A stretch of DNA of 64,000 nt. Source: Oscheius sp. JU75 (lineage: Eukaryota > Nematoda > Chromadorea > Rhabditida > Rhabditidae). Under the pieces are notes generated by a model that made no database searches, had not been told where the DNA came from, and worked only from the letters and a program-made list of their open reading frames with translations. Of the stretch, positions 52,067 through 62,046 are shown piece by piece. Every line of letters starts with the position of its first letter. Positions within the stretch are counted from its first letter, which is position 1. The position numbers and the translations under genes are program-made. The stretch spans positions 3,844,001-3,908,000 of the forward strand of contig JASJZC010000004.1 in NCBI GenBank assembly GCA_037178855.1, in the 5' to 3' direction.

Positions 52067-53550
52067 ATGCAGCCCTATCGACTATCGCTCGTCGTCGAAA
52101 ATATTCAATTAGGCTACGAGACCGAGTTCTCCATTGACATTCGTCTATGCGACTCTGAATGGTCGAGCACTGGAACATTCCGTAGGAGTGGTATGTTTGG
52201 AACCCAGTTGGTTGTCGATGTTTGTTTGTTCAGTATTGCCCGCAGGCGCAACATGCACTTTTTATCCGACAGAAGAGTCGGAGGGGAAAACTTTAGCCGT
52301 GGAAATGAGAGTTGTTTCGGAACAGGGAATCTACTCTGGAGCGTTGGCTGTGGTCAAGGGAGAGGGAAAGGTCAGAAAGAGGAAGATAACCGTTATTGAC
52401 TGTTTTAGACTGAGTTCATTTGTCGTGGCTCAACTGTTCTTTTTAATGAACAGGTTGCTCAAGATGTTCTTATAATCGCAGTTCTTCTGGCCTCAGAGCA
52501 AATCCGTCCGCCAACATTTTACAGTACCCCTTGTCAGACCGAACCTGGCGAAGAAGTCGAGTGCTATACTCAGGTTACTTTAGAGAATACATCCTAAATC
52601 AGCCTTTTTAGACGAGTCCAAATCTGGTGAATCAAAATGTTCAGACGAGAGCTCGTGTGGCTGAAGAAAAGGACGTGGCGAAGGTAGTTGTGAGTGTGGT
52701 TCAGAGGTACGTCGGGAGAGATCGACGACGTCGGAGACAGGTATGGTACTTCCAAAAGTAGCCGCAACAGAAGTATTCAGAGGGACAGAGAGGCTGGTAT
52801 AAGAAGCTCTTGTCATCCGCCAGACCCTCTCCCTCCGCCTAATAAGGGCCTCGGGATGAGTACGATACCGCGACTTCAAAAGTTGAGTCTACTGGATCAG
52901 TTGATCAACAATCGCGAGCGACTACTGAATGTCATGGACAGCACGGTTAGTTAAAGAGAAAAAAGAATAAAGAAGACTTTTCAGCTGCAACACTCTGAAG
53001 TTAGAAGGAAGATGGAGTTCATTCAAAGTCAGAGACATCCTCAACAGAAAGAGAAACCAGTTGAGGTGAAAGCAGAGGAACCAAAGCTACAAAATTTATC
53101 CAATGAAGAGAAAGGAGACGTCAGACTCAACGAAGAGGATGTTGAGAAAGCCGTTGCAAAAGTGCAGCAAAAGGAAGACTCGTCTGCAGAAAGTTCCACG
53201 AGTTTTGGAAGCAGTGGAACGACAGGCGAAACATCTACTTCGACTGTTAGTCGGAAGTAAACATTGAAAATTGAGACAACTTTCAGAGTATTGATTCGGG
53301 AAGTCTTTCGGGATCAGAGCTGTCCGCTAGTGATGAGTCGAGTCACAGTCCCGTCACTGTTGCTTTCCCTCAAAAACCGAGACGAGCTCAGAGTTCTTCC
53401 AGCTCCATTGACGACCCCTTCTCTCCCCGACCAGCTCGTCCCAGAAGTCATTCAAAATCTGACAAGAAAGAGACTGTACTTTCTCCCACCTCCCAATACA
53501 TCCAGAACCTGCGTGAACAGATTTTGGGCGAAAAGGCCGCCAAGGCCTGA
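52067..53550 (+). CDS. Unidentified protein with C2-like N-terminus and Ser-rich tail
   Basis: The start is MQPYRLSLVVENIQLGYETE. A beta-rich-looking part follows (EFSIDIRLCDSEW; LPAGATCTFYPTEESEGKTL; VAQDVLIIAVLLASEQIRPP). Then come VRTRARVAEEKDVAKVVV, a linker with PPNKGLGMSTIPRLQKLSLL and DQLINNRERLLNVMDST, and a charged Glu/Lys stretch. The serine-rich tail contains SPVTVAFPQKPRRAQSSSS and ends YIQNLREQILGEKAAKA. There are about seven exons with short introns and normal signals. The N-terminus loosely recalls a C2 fold (inference only); the tail could be a phospho-regulated region. It follows GILT by 175 bp on the same strand, with an acceptor about 16 bases before the ATG, so the two may form an operon. 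Confidence 0.65.
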
Positions 53551-53640
53551 CCACTATTTGTTTTAGATACTTTACTCATAAAGTTTTGAGCACTCCCCGT
53601 GTTTACATTGAAATCTAGACAATTGTTACTTTCATTCAAC

Positions 53641-56298
53641 ATGGACCTTTTCAACGAGGTTCTGTTCTTACTTTCTCCAAGTAACAGTCCCTTCAGACCC
53701 TTGCTCTCAACAAGACCGAGCTTCCGCGTATTCGAGTCGTTTGGGCCCGAAACCCTCCCGATGCTTTTGACAACTGTAATCATTTCCCTACGCAAACTAG
53801 AACAAACTACTGTCCATTCCCCGGCTGGACCACCGAAATTTTCACGATGGTTTTGGAAGCAGCTGGGCTGAAAGTCGACGTCATTACTGCCCAGAATGTG
53901 ATTGGGTCACTCGACTGGGGAACTCTGCAGGTACAGTATGATGTGTAGATACTGATAGCTTGTAGACAAACGGAACCTGGTCAGGAGTTCTGGGCTATTT
54001 GGCCAACGGAACAGCAGACTCGGTTGCCTTATTTTACCAAGTGACCGATACCCGAGCGGCATCTTTCGAGTTCTCTTACCCCGTCACAAATGTTAGTTCT
54101 ATGCCACAATAAGTCAAATCAACAAAAAGACAGATTCAGCCTCTTTTTGCTGTCAAGAGGAAGAAGGAAGACATTGGATCCGTCATGTGGAATGCGGTCA
54201 AGCCTTACCAACTCCCAGTCTGGATGTGTCTACTCGGATCGTTTATTTCCTTCGTTCTGGCTATGTTTTTTATTGCCAACGTTGAACATCAAATGGGGAG
54301 GAGAAGGAAGACAAGCCCTTTCCAGGTATCCTACCTTTACAATTTGCAAGAGACGTCTGCGACACAAGTCAGCTCTAATCTGGGATGCCGATCTTTATGG
54401 ACTTTTCTGCCAAGTATTATCCTAAATTAGAGTTGGCAAGACAAGTCAGGACAGTTCATCAAGTTACGGAATTAGCACTGACAAGGAGTCTTACAAAAGT
54501 AGCGTAATGGAGTAGTAGAAGTACCAAGGCTTCGTCGCTCTCGTCCACTTTGGATACCCTCTCGACTTGCCTAATTTTAATTGCCTCGGCTGTCTACAGA
54601 AGTTGTGACTGTTTTACTCTTTATTTTGGCGCTAATTGGTTCAAGACACATTCTCCAGCCGCTCTAAGGACCGTTCGATGTCCAAAAAGCGTCCAGCTGC
54701 TTCCAAAAGACGTGGAAAGGAAGCCGTTCTTCTCGCCGTGGCCGTAGCCAGACGAAGTACAGTTACTCCAAATGTCTCCGTGTCCAAGAAGCGTGCCGCT
54801 CGTCGATCCAAGAGTCGCTCCCCTGCTCGCCGTTCTCCCTCCAGGAAGCGTTCGACCGCTCGTCGATCTAGGAGCCGTACTCGGGCCGGTAGTTCTAAGA
54901 GTCGATCGATGAGCCGTTCTCTCCCCTCGTCGTCGCAGGACCATGGATAAGGCTGAGAAAGTGCTCAAGAAGACGATCGGCGAACTCAACAAGCTGCTGA
55001 TGCAGCAGAAGGCCAAGCAACATGCTGCCAAGAAGAAGAGCCTTCCGGAGAGCAAGGACTCAAAGAAGAGCCGTAGAAAAGACCAAATAGAAAATAAAGC
55101 TCTCTGGCTCACTTCTTTATTTTTTCCTGGCTGTTTTTTTCCTTTTTGCTAGTCCTGTGTTCTTTGCTATCTTTAGTGATGCTCCATTCGTTCGGTACAA
55201 TTATTCAATGTTCAGTGGCTGTGGTATGCGACGGAGCTCCAGTTCGACGAGAAGAGTGACAACATGACTTTCTTCACTACAGGAGGTAGCTCCTAGTTTT
55301 TATAATAAATAACTTTTCAGGAAACGCTGTCTTGCTTCTGTTCGCCTTTCTTCAAGCATCATTCTTCAAGTTCCTCTACGAGGGAATCCTGTTGACTAGT
55401 CTACTCCACCACGGGAATCTGAACCCCTTTACCGAGGCCAAAAGTATGATCGCTCTGATAGCCAAAGGAGAGTATCATCTGACGACGAACTACATCGGAA
55501 ACTGGTATTTCGACGAATTGGCTCACAGCAACGATGCCCACTTCGCTGCTCTTCGAGCTGCCACTAGAAACAATCCGGTTGTAGTGACCAAGTCAGTCAG
55601 CGAATCCCTGGATCTGGTCGAGCAGGGGAACTACATTTATCCGATCCAGGAGGACAGCTTGGCTATGCAACAGAGCAGATCTCGGTGCAACCTCGTCTAC
55701 GTCTCTCAGGGTAAATATCAAATCAATTCTTCTCAAAAGATTTCCAGGGATGCCCCAGAGGTCGGCTCATCTCGTCTTCAACAACAACAGTGCCTTTTTG
55801 AGCGTGGTCAATACGAACATCATCAAGCAGCAGACCTTTATCCAGAGAACTTATCGGAAGTACTTTCAGCTGGGATACAAGCTCGGTCCTCTTCCGAAAT
55901 GTGACACGAGCGATTTGGACAAGGACGCTGCCTCCTCCGCTCTTGGTATGTTCTAGGCGCCGTCCATAACTCTTCATCCAGATATCCAATCGGCCATTGG
56001 AATCTTTATGGTCTACGGTATCATGCTCTGTTTATCAATTGTCGCTCTATGCGTTGAGGTGGGTATGATTATGATTAGTTTCAGTAAAGAAGTATTTCAG
56101 ATCTACGTCTTTTGGCACTATCGTCTGATAATGTTTCGAAAGAAAGCCGGCCTTCCGCCGGGCGAGGCCTTCAATCTGATCGAGATAGCTAAGATTCACT
56201 TCACGACAGACAACACTGACAACGTGGCATTATTTCGTCTTTTAGAAGCTAAAAATGCTGCTGGTCGACGCAGGAATTCAAAACTTTCCTTCCAATAA
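53641..56298 (+). CDS. Ionotropic glutamate receptor-like subunit (nematode GLR/IR type)
   Basis: Ligand-gated channel of the iGluR superfamily without an amino-terminal domain. The start MDLFNE joins TLALNKTELPRIRVVWARNP, then the S1 region (FPGWTTEIFTMVLEAAGLKV, GTWSGVLGYLANGTADSVAL, FEFSYPVTN). M1 is LPVWMCLLGSFISFVLAMFF; pore/M2-M3 are WLWYATELQ and GNAVLLLFAFLQASFFKFLY; S2 runs from NLNPFTEAKSMIALIAKGEY to SALDIQSAIGIF. M4 is MVYGIMLCLSIVALCVE, with a short basic tail. M3 lacks the canonical SYTANLAAF and the S1 ligand residues look divergent, so it may not bind glutamate. The intron between SPFQ and WLWY (54328-55214) is unusually long and holds basic-protein frames. No signal peptide was found, so a 5' exon could be missing. 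Stop TAA 56296-56298 lies inside AATAAA. Confidence 0.85.
54678..54950 (+). CDS. Arg/Ser/Lys-rich basic protein nested in the receptor intron
   Basis: A 90-residue frame starts MSKKRPAASKRRGKEA and continues SKKRAARRSKSRSPARR, SPSRKRSTARRSRSR and SKSRSMSRS, ending QDHG. Composition resembles small sperm-chromatin basic proteins (C. elegans SPCH type) or an SR tail. Between about 54715 and 54780 the frame turns hydrophobic (VLLAVAVA), while another frame reads RSSRRGRSQTKYSYSK. A pair of compensating frame changes or an unrecognised intron is possible. It lies on the host's strand, inside the 0.9-kb intron. Confidence is moderate because the composition alone drives the call. Confidence 0.45.
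   Translation: MSKKRPAASKRRGKEAVLLAVAVARRSTVTPNVSVSKKRAARRSKSRSPARRSPSRKRSTARRSRSRTRAGSSKSRSMSRSLPSSSQDHG
54943..55152 (+). CDS. Lys-rich helical protein, second nested frame
   Basis: Begins MDKAEKVLKKTIGELNKLLM, then QQKAKQHAAKKKSLPESKDS and KKSRRKDQ. It starts eight bases before the stop of the preceding basic frame, in another frame, right after an acceptor-like TCGTCGTCGCAG. AATAAA lies within the frame at 55093-55098, so the true coding end could differ or the mRNA could end here. It may be the second exon of the same nested gene, but no donor in the right phase was found. Confidence 0.4.
   Translation: MDKAEKVLKKTIGELNKLLMQQKAKQHAAKKKSLPESKDSKKSRRKDQIENKALWLTSLFFPGCFFPFC
55093..55098 (+). 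terminator. AATAAA inside the receptor intron
   Basis: A consensus poly(A) signal downstream of the nested basic frames; it supports a separate transcript inside the intron. Confidence 0.45.
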
Positions 56299-56299
56299 A
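56294..56299 (+). terminator. AATAAA overlapping the receptor stop codon
   Basis: The receptor's TAA is bases 3-5 of AATAAA, implying an extremely short 3' UTR. Confidence 0.5.
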
Positions 56300-56880
56300 T
56301 AGTACTGTTTTCTGTGAGAAAAAGCACGTTCCGTTGCGAACGTGGTAAAAAGCAACTCATGAACAGTGGCGCTTTTCTCAATTGACACTCCATATCCTTC
56401 GCCTCATAGAAGGGATTATTTATCTCAAATCGCTTCAAAATATCTAAAAACTCTCGTGCTAATCTGTCTGTACAGGCCAAAAGGCTGAAGGAGACTTTAA
56501 ACCCGCAAACAATCTGGTCAAGACCAATGTGATTCCACAACATTTCAAAATGGCTTGCTCTTTGTTATTTCGCGGAGCCGGAGATATTCAAAGCAGCCTG
56601 TGAAATGGCTGTAAACTCGGTGTTCGGGCTTTTCCGCTGAGACCCTTAGGTTATTCAGACAGAGACTCTTCCCTGTTCACGGGCAAGCGGCAGATTGAAC
56701 ACATTCGAGGACAGTGACTCTTTTGAGAAGTGAGAATAAGTAGAGGTGACGATATCTTTCTGGTGCAGACTATTGTCATGGTGAATAAGGTAAGTCTGTC
56801 TCGAATTTCAATCACAAAAGCAATTCATGAATTGCTTTTGTCTTCGGGCCATTATAAAAAATGCAAAACCGCGCGAGTGC
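56299..56880. other. Intergenic region
   Basis: No gene was recognised before the 56.9-kb frame. Contains a perfect 28-base palindrome at 56814-56841 and ATTATAAAAAATG at about 56851. Confidence 0.4.
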
Positions 56881-57189
56881 AATGAAGGCCATCATTTCGA
56901 ACAACAAAATCACAAGTTTTATCAGATTCATTAGACTGAAGAAAGGTGATCATTCAATTTTCTACAAACTTGAGTGGGAAGAGATGATCAGATGGTTGTT
57001 GTGATCAGTCGTTTGAAAAACGACGAAGAGAAAGACCACAACATGACAACTATTCTAGACGCATACCAGTCCACTAATCAAATTTTACAATTGTACATCG
57101 AATCCATGATTACAATCGATACTGAAGACAACGACATCGTTTATTCAGAGGGAAATCTCGCAAAAACACCCGTTCAATTGAGATCGTGA
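56881..57189 (+). CDS. Small unidentified protein (two exons, tentative)
   Basis: Joining ATG near 56881 (MKAIISNNKITSFIRFIRLK) across a 32-nt GTGATC..TTGAG intron (about 56945-56976) gives VGRDDQMVVVISRLKNDEEK, MTTILDAYQSTNQILQLYI and ends LAKTPVQLRS, stop TGA at 57187-57189. The product is about 90 residues with no signal peptide or known motif. The TTGAG acceptor is weak but resembles one inferred in the MIG-18-like gene. It could also be random. Confidence 0.35.
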
Positions 57190-57534
57190 CAAAGGGGGAT
57201 ACAGTAAAGGGAAGGTCTCGTATATACATTCACTCGAATTGAGAGACACAGCAGAACCAAAGTGTGTGAGCACGTCCTACATCATGCTCATGCCTCGTTT
57301 GACATTCCTCAGTGGTATCCGCTCCTCACACTCGCTGTTGGCACGCATCGTCCGTTTCACAGCGTATGGCTCTGGTCGACCGACAGTTTCCACGAGAGTG
57401 GTCGTGGTGTGCATTGTCGAGTTGTGCCTACGAAGCAAAGGTGTTAGAGATCGGCGTTATGGGCTTGGTGGGACCCGACAAAATACGAGACTTGTGCCAA
57501 AACAAAGAATGAACAGGAGAGAGATCAAAGATCC
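57190..57534. other. Intergenic region, 3' side of the GPCR gene
   Basis: This stretch contains the GPCR 3' UTR (minus). Frames here are antisense or short and unsupported. Confidence 0.4.
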
Positions 57535-58845
57535 GGGACTTGGGGATTCACAGCCGTGTACCTTGTGGTTTGACGCAGAAGACCCTTTTTCGTTCGTAGC
57601 ATCAGTCGACCTCGGAAGGTGGCCGACGAGAGACAGAAGAGCACGAAATTTAGTGCTTTGCCCAGGACTACGAGAGTCGTGATCACGGCTGTCTGAATAT
57701 GATAGTTTAGAGATGTATGTATGCAGAGAACGCACCACTGCTATCATCCATTCGTGTTGGATCGGATAGTACTCGGCCATGATTGTGATCAATGCGGAGG
57801 GGCCTTGGGTAATGGTAAACATCGTCACGATCGAACAGACAGTGATTGTGACCTAGACAACTGTTTTGGCTATGGTGTGTATCAGGATACCTTGTGTTCT
57901 GTCCTCGACTGAGCCCCATTGAATTGATTCGACTCCGGCTTGACCGACGTTTGACCCATCATGAACAGTTTCTGTCTTTGTCTCAGCGTGTAGATGAGCA
58001 TCGCGTTCGAAACCAAGACCATGAGAATGGGCAGAACAACGACAAAGATCGCATTGACATGCGGTCCCCAGTGGGCGACGCCTTTTATGAAGGCCGAATT
58101 TGGATTCGTCTGGTTCCGAAACCATCTGTAAACAAGGTTGTTTGCAGCCACAAGACAATTACTTTTCGGAATCCATTGGCAGACACATCGCGTGAAACTG
58201 CGTTCCGTTACAAAAATGTCGCGTAGCACAAAAGTAGCTAAAGTGGTTGTAGGAGGTCAGTATACCTGTGGTTACGACCACAAAAGTCACCAACGTGGCT
58301 GGGGTCAGAATCTGAACCAATTCCCTTTTCACTTCATCAAAATAAAGAAACCTTTTTGTGTTTCCGGACAGAGAGCGGGTACTTGATGCCCATGAGTCGC
58401 TCCAGACAGATGACAAATACGAGCCTAAACAATCGTAGTCAATTTATCGTCTGATGACGTACCAGATCGCAGCAGCCGAAGCCCAATTAAGAACAGCTAG
58501 AAGATGCATCTTGTTTCCAAGGTAGAGACGACGAAACCAGTAGCTGAAGGCAAATATCCGGTAGTGGGCAAGGGAGTGTGGCAACATGAAAATGAGGAAG
58601 ACTATGTCGGCCAGAGCCAGACAGGCCAACAGTAGATTCGATCTGAATTGCTTGTTGATTCAAAGAGAGTCAAGTTACCTGGTTCGCATGTTCGGGGCGA
58701 GAAGGACAGTCAGATTGAGTATGTTTCCGCTAATTCCAAAGAAAATGATTACCGGACAGATCATGCCGATAAAGAACTTCTCGACCGAGTTGACGGCCAA
58801 CATCATCTGACGGTCGGTCAGACATACACGATCGGGGTCAGACAT
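57535..58845 (-). CDS. Rhodopsin-class peptide GPCR (FMRFamide-receptor-like)
   Basis: Seven-helix receptor at the plasma membrane. TM1: FFIGMICPVIIFFGISGNIL; TM2: RSNLLLACLALADIVFLIFM with the conserved LALAD. TM3 ends LVFVICLERLMGIKYPLSVR, so ERL stands in the DRY position, followed by the typical YPL. TM4: ILTPATLVTFVVVTTGI; extracellular loop 2 has HFCNGTQF; TM5: AIFVVVLPILMVLVSNAMLI. TM6 is VVVTVTVCSIVTMFTI followed by Q-G-P. TM7: ITTLVVLGKALNFVLFCLSS. The tail ends TAVNPQVPDL, stop TGA 57535-57537. There are about seven exons with short introns. Layout and the Asn-Phe in TM7 fit nematode FRPR/DMSR-like receptors; the ligand is unknown. Confidence 0.85.
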
Positions 58846-58869
58846 TCTTGATCTTTTTAGAGCAATCAG

Positions 58870-59109
58870 ATGACTGGCATGAACTGGCAGCTGTCCTGGA
58901 ACGAGGTTATTGAGGTGAACGTCTGCGATTCAGACTGGCCAAAATGTCGCCACAACATGTGGTTCGAGGAAAAAGAAAGAAAGCAGATTTCTTTTCGTAT
59001 CCAACGACAAGGCACACGTGTGACTGTCAATCACGTTAACAAGATTGTTCAGAAGGGTAATTGGTCGAGAAAGAGTTTCAAAATCTCTCTTTTCTATGTG
59101 TTGTTTTGA
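58870..59109 (+). CDS. Small unidentified protein, 79 aa
   Basis: A single open frame starts MTGMNWQLSWNEVIEVNVCD, then SDWPKCRHNMWFEEKERKQI and SFRIQRQGTRVTVNHVNKIV. It is preceded by an acceptor-like ATCTTTTTAG 11 bases upstream. The sequence looks protein-like, with alternating strands and two cysteines, but has no signal peptide or family. It is divergent from the GPCR start by only 24 bp. It could be one exon of a longer gene. Confidence 0.35.
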   Translation: MTGMNWQLSWNEVIEVNVCDSDWPKCRHNMWFEEKERKQISFRIQRQGTRVTVNHVNKIVQKGNWSRKSFKISLFYVLF

Positions 59110-59270
59110 TGAGGAGGAGATGCAGCTAGAAGATAAGTGTCAGGAAAAACACAAGAACTATGATGTGTAGGTACTAGATATAGAAAGAGGTTTTATTAGG
59201 AGGAGAACCATCCGATCAAAACAGATTCACTCGAGAGTATCTTCTCTCGACTTATACGCCTCATTGATAC

Positions 59271-59659
59271 GGTTTGTGGGAACTGAGAGAACTACAAAAA
59301 GCGAAGAGATTGTGTTTCTCGAGGAGCTGCTTGAGCCCACGTCTAACCATACGTATGAGTGATCCTGCAAGGGTTTTAATGGAACCAATTCGAACAGAGC
59401 CATCCCGTCCAAATTAACTTATATTTGGTCCGTATTGCGGAGAGGACACACAATCTCCGTGATTGACGGTGAACAGGAAGTTCGTTTCTGGATCAGATGT
59501 CTTCTTTACACCCCAAGCGTGGGAATCTCGGAAGTAAAAACTAATATTTGAACGAGAACCCAAGTCGTGATTTCTCGCAGCAATGAGCTTGAGAAACGAC
59601 TCCTTGGACGCCTTAATAGCTATCGCTGTGTTCGCACGTGCAAGCTGGGGGACAAACAA
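59271..59659 (-). CDS. Unidentified protein, 5' incomplete (two exons)
   Basis: One exon starts after an acceptor GTCCCCCAG (about 59645) with LARANTAIAIKASKESFLKL, IAARNHDLGSRSNISFYFRD, SHAWGVKKTSDPETNFLFTV and NHGDCVSSPQYGPNI. A 55-nt intron (GTTAAT..CCCTTGCAG) leads to RSLIRMVRRGLKQLLEKHNL, ending SSHKPYQ. The joint removes an in-frame TAA. No start codon fits in the first exon unless the ATG at 59657-59659 reads through the presumed acceptor, so a 5' exon may be missing. Family not recognised. Confidence 0.4.
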
Positions 59660-59805
59660 AAAAGCGTCGAAGAAGATTTACGAAGTGTGGGTGTATTTGT
59701 GTTAATTGTTGCCACCCACGTCCAAATTGGGTACGCCCACCTATTGTTTCCACCTATATTTGGAAAGGCTAGGAAAAATAGGAAGGAGAGCAGGGAGGAA
59801 TCCTG

Positions 59806-62046
59806 ACTTGTTTGGAGAGGATCCGATGACCAATTCAGAGACCAATTACCGTCCTTCCCTTACCGCTAAATTCTTGTGACTGGCCGGAGATAAACAATCT
59901 CTCTCTCTCTGGTTGGCTTCATATAAAAAAACACTTCTGTACGTAGGGTTCGAACCTGGGATGATTGGTCCCCAGTCAATGGTACTGACCACTTGAGCAT
60001 GCAGGAAAAGCCTGCGAACCTTTCTTATCGCTATGATCGAAAAGGAAAAATTTGAATTATGAGAACTTTGTCATCACCTTGTAGCCGAGTTTCAGTGCAA
60101 AAAGATAAAAGGTCGCGAAGCAATCACTGCCTATTCAGCTGATCAAAACAGTAGCCATCTTCGAGATAAGAGAACGGACTATACTCCCACAGAATCAGAG
60201 TCTCCTCTAGAGAGACTACTGGAAAACAGGTGGTTGCACCAAAGAAGACAGAACAATTAAGTCGTGGAAAAGGAAAGTAGAAACATGGACCTAGGAGGAC
60301 GAGATTTGCGGAGAACGGGATGGAGTGGGGGAGAGACCATAAAGATAAGCTCCGACTTGTGCTCTCGTCCCTTTTGACGTCTTCATAACGGTGAAAAACG
60401 GGTCGACTTCCGTAAGAACAGGTGACGGAGTAACAAGCCCTCTTTACGACTATTTATCTGACCATTAGACAAGCACAACTGTCCTCGCGTGAGTCACATT
60501 TCTTGAATTTTTTCAGCGAACGTAACTAATTGGTTTGAGCAGTAGTTCTCTCCCAAAGAATCCAAGAAAGGAGCGTGCAATTTTGAAATCTCAAAGATTA
60601 GAGTCAACAAAAGGACTTTTCTAAAACGAGCGGTGATTAGGGTTTGAGCTAACTCATTCTGAATTACTTCTTATATGGGGACTTCCTCCAAAACATTGAA
60701 TATTATGCAGGCCCTCCTAACCGAGTTTGTCTCAGATATTGGACGTAAACAGGGCTCATTAAGAAACTACTATAAAAGCGAGGAAAGCTTAATCGTGAAA
60801 TAGGACACATATTGAAGAGGAGGTAATGCGATGCCCAACCAAATGTGGCCCCATTTGACATCCAGGTGCGGGAACCTCGAGATCCAGAGTGGAAAAAAAG
60901 TGAGGCGGTGGCCTTTTAGCCGCTGTAAAGACTGGCCGACAACATTAAAAGTTGACATGTGGTAGAAATCAGAGGGGTCACCCCCGGAGACATCTGTGGT
61001 TTGATGCTCATTGGAGACAGAGCCTGACTGTGTTCCGAAATATGATACTTGGTTTATTGGGTCAATCGACCAAAAGTGTGTTTTCAAAGGAAGGATTCAT
61101 CTCCTAACAGGGTTGTTGACCAGATCCGATTTCCACTATGTCTTTGGAAAATAGGAAAGGATGTGGCATTTGTCATGCTCGAGCCGATTATGTTTTTCCG
61201 TTTTCTGATCGGGAGTTAACTTAATCGCGAAGGAATAGAAATCAGGAAATATTGCTCACAAAATATTCCTGATTTTCAGGGAAGTATGAGATAGGTTGTT
61301 AGGAATTAGAAGTAACAGACGGAACGAGTCGACATTTTGAGGAATGATTTGGACAGAAAATAAACGGCCGTTACTCTTTGACTGGGCCCTCTGCAGGGGG
61401 TGTTCAGAACCTTTGACAACTTTTGGAAGTGTCTAATTGTCGAGCTGGAGTGCCACCAAGCTACGCAGGAAAAGACTAGAGAGATGAGGTTAATTGAGTC
61501 AGAGCACTCCTTTATTAGGATGCTAGAGGCGGATTGATCAATTAGGCTCACATATTTTGTTTAGAAGAGGGGACCTGATAGCTTATTTATGATTGGCCGA
61601 AGAATTTAGGGAACCACTTTCTCGAGAAATGAATGACCAGCAGATAGAATTCATCCAATCTGTCAACTTTGTCTACCGGTTCAAGGACTAATTCCTATGA
61701 TCAACCTCATTACCGATGTCGATTGTACAAAGAGGGGAAACAGATTGTTTTGATTGAGTTACCGTATGGATGGCGCGTGATTTGTAATGGTATGGTTTTG
61801 ATTAGCGTCTGGCCCTAAGAGAGATGACGAGAAGAAGGGCAATAAGGGCTGGGATTGCAAACAATGGGCAGAGCTCATCTAATCGAGAGACGTCACCGTC
61901 AAAAGGCCGGTAGGAAGGAAGGGTCGATCGATGGAAACGAGTTCAAAACCCCATTAGAAATCGACGCCGTTAGGGGTCGACGACTCTGGGCGGCTATTCT
62001 TCTCAAAGCATTCCATTCATCACGTGAGAAAAGCGTTCGGACCGTT
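59806..62046. other. 2.2-kb region, mostly non-coding
   Basis: No protein gene was recognised. It holds the tRNA-like element at 59.95 kb and a hairpin at 61.24 kb. Frames at 60770-61087, 61306-61551 (minus) and 61855-62238 (plus) lack support; the last overlaps the 3' end of the transporter gene antisense. Confidence 0.45.
59924..60005 (-). other. tRNA-like Pol III element, probably a tRNA pseudogene
   Basis: On the minus strand, GCTCAAGTGG resembles an A box and GGTTCGAACCC is a full B box. They are about 38 bases apart, followed by a run of seven T (59925-59932). The D, T and acceptor stems do not pair well, so a working tRNA is unlikely. Confidence 0.4.
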
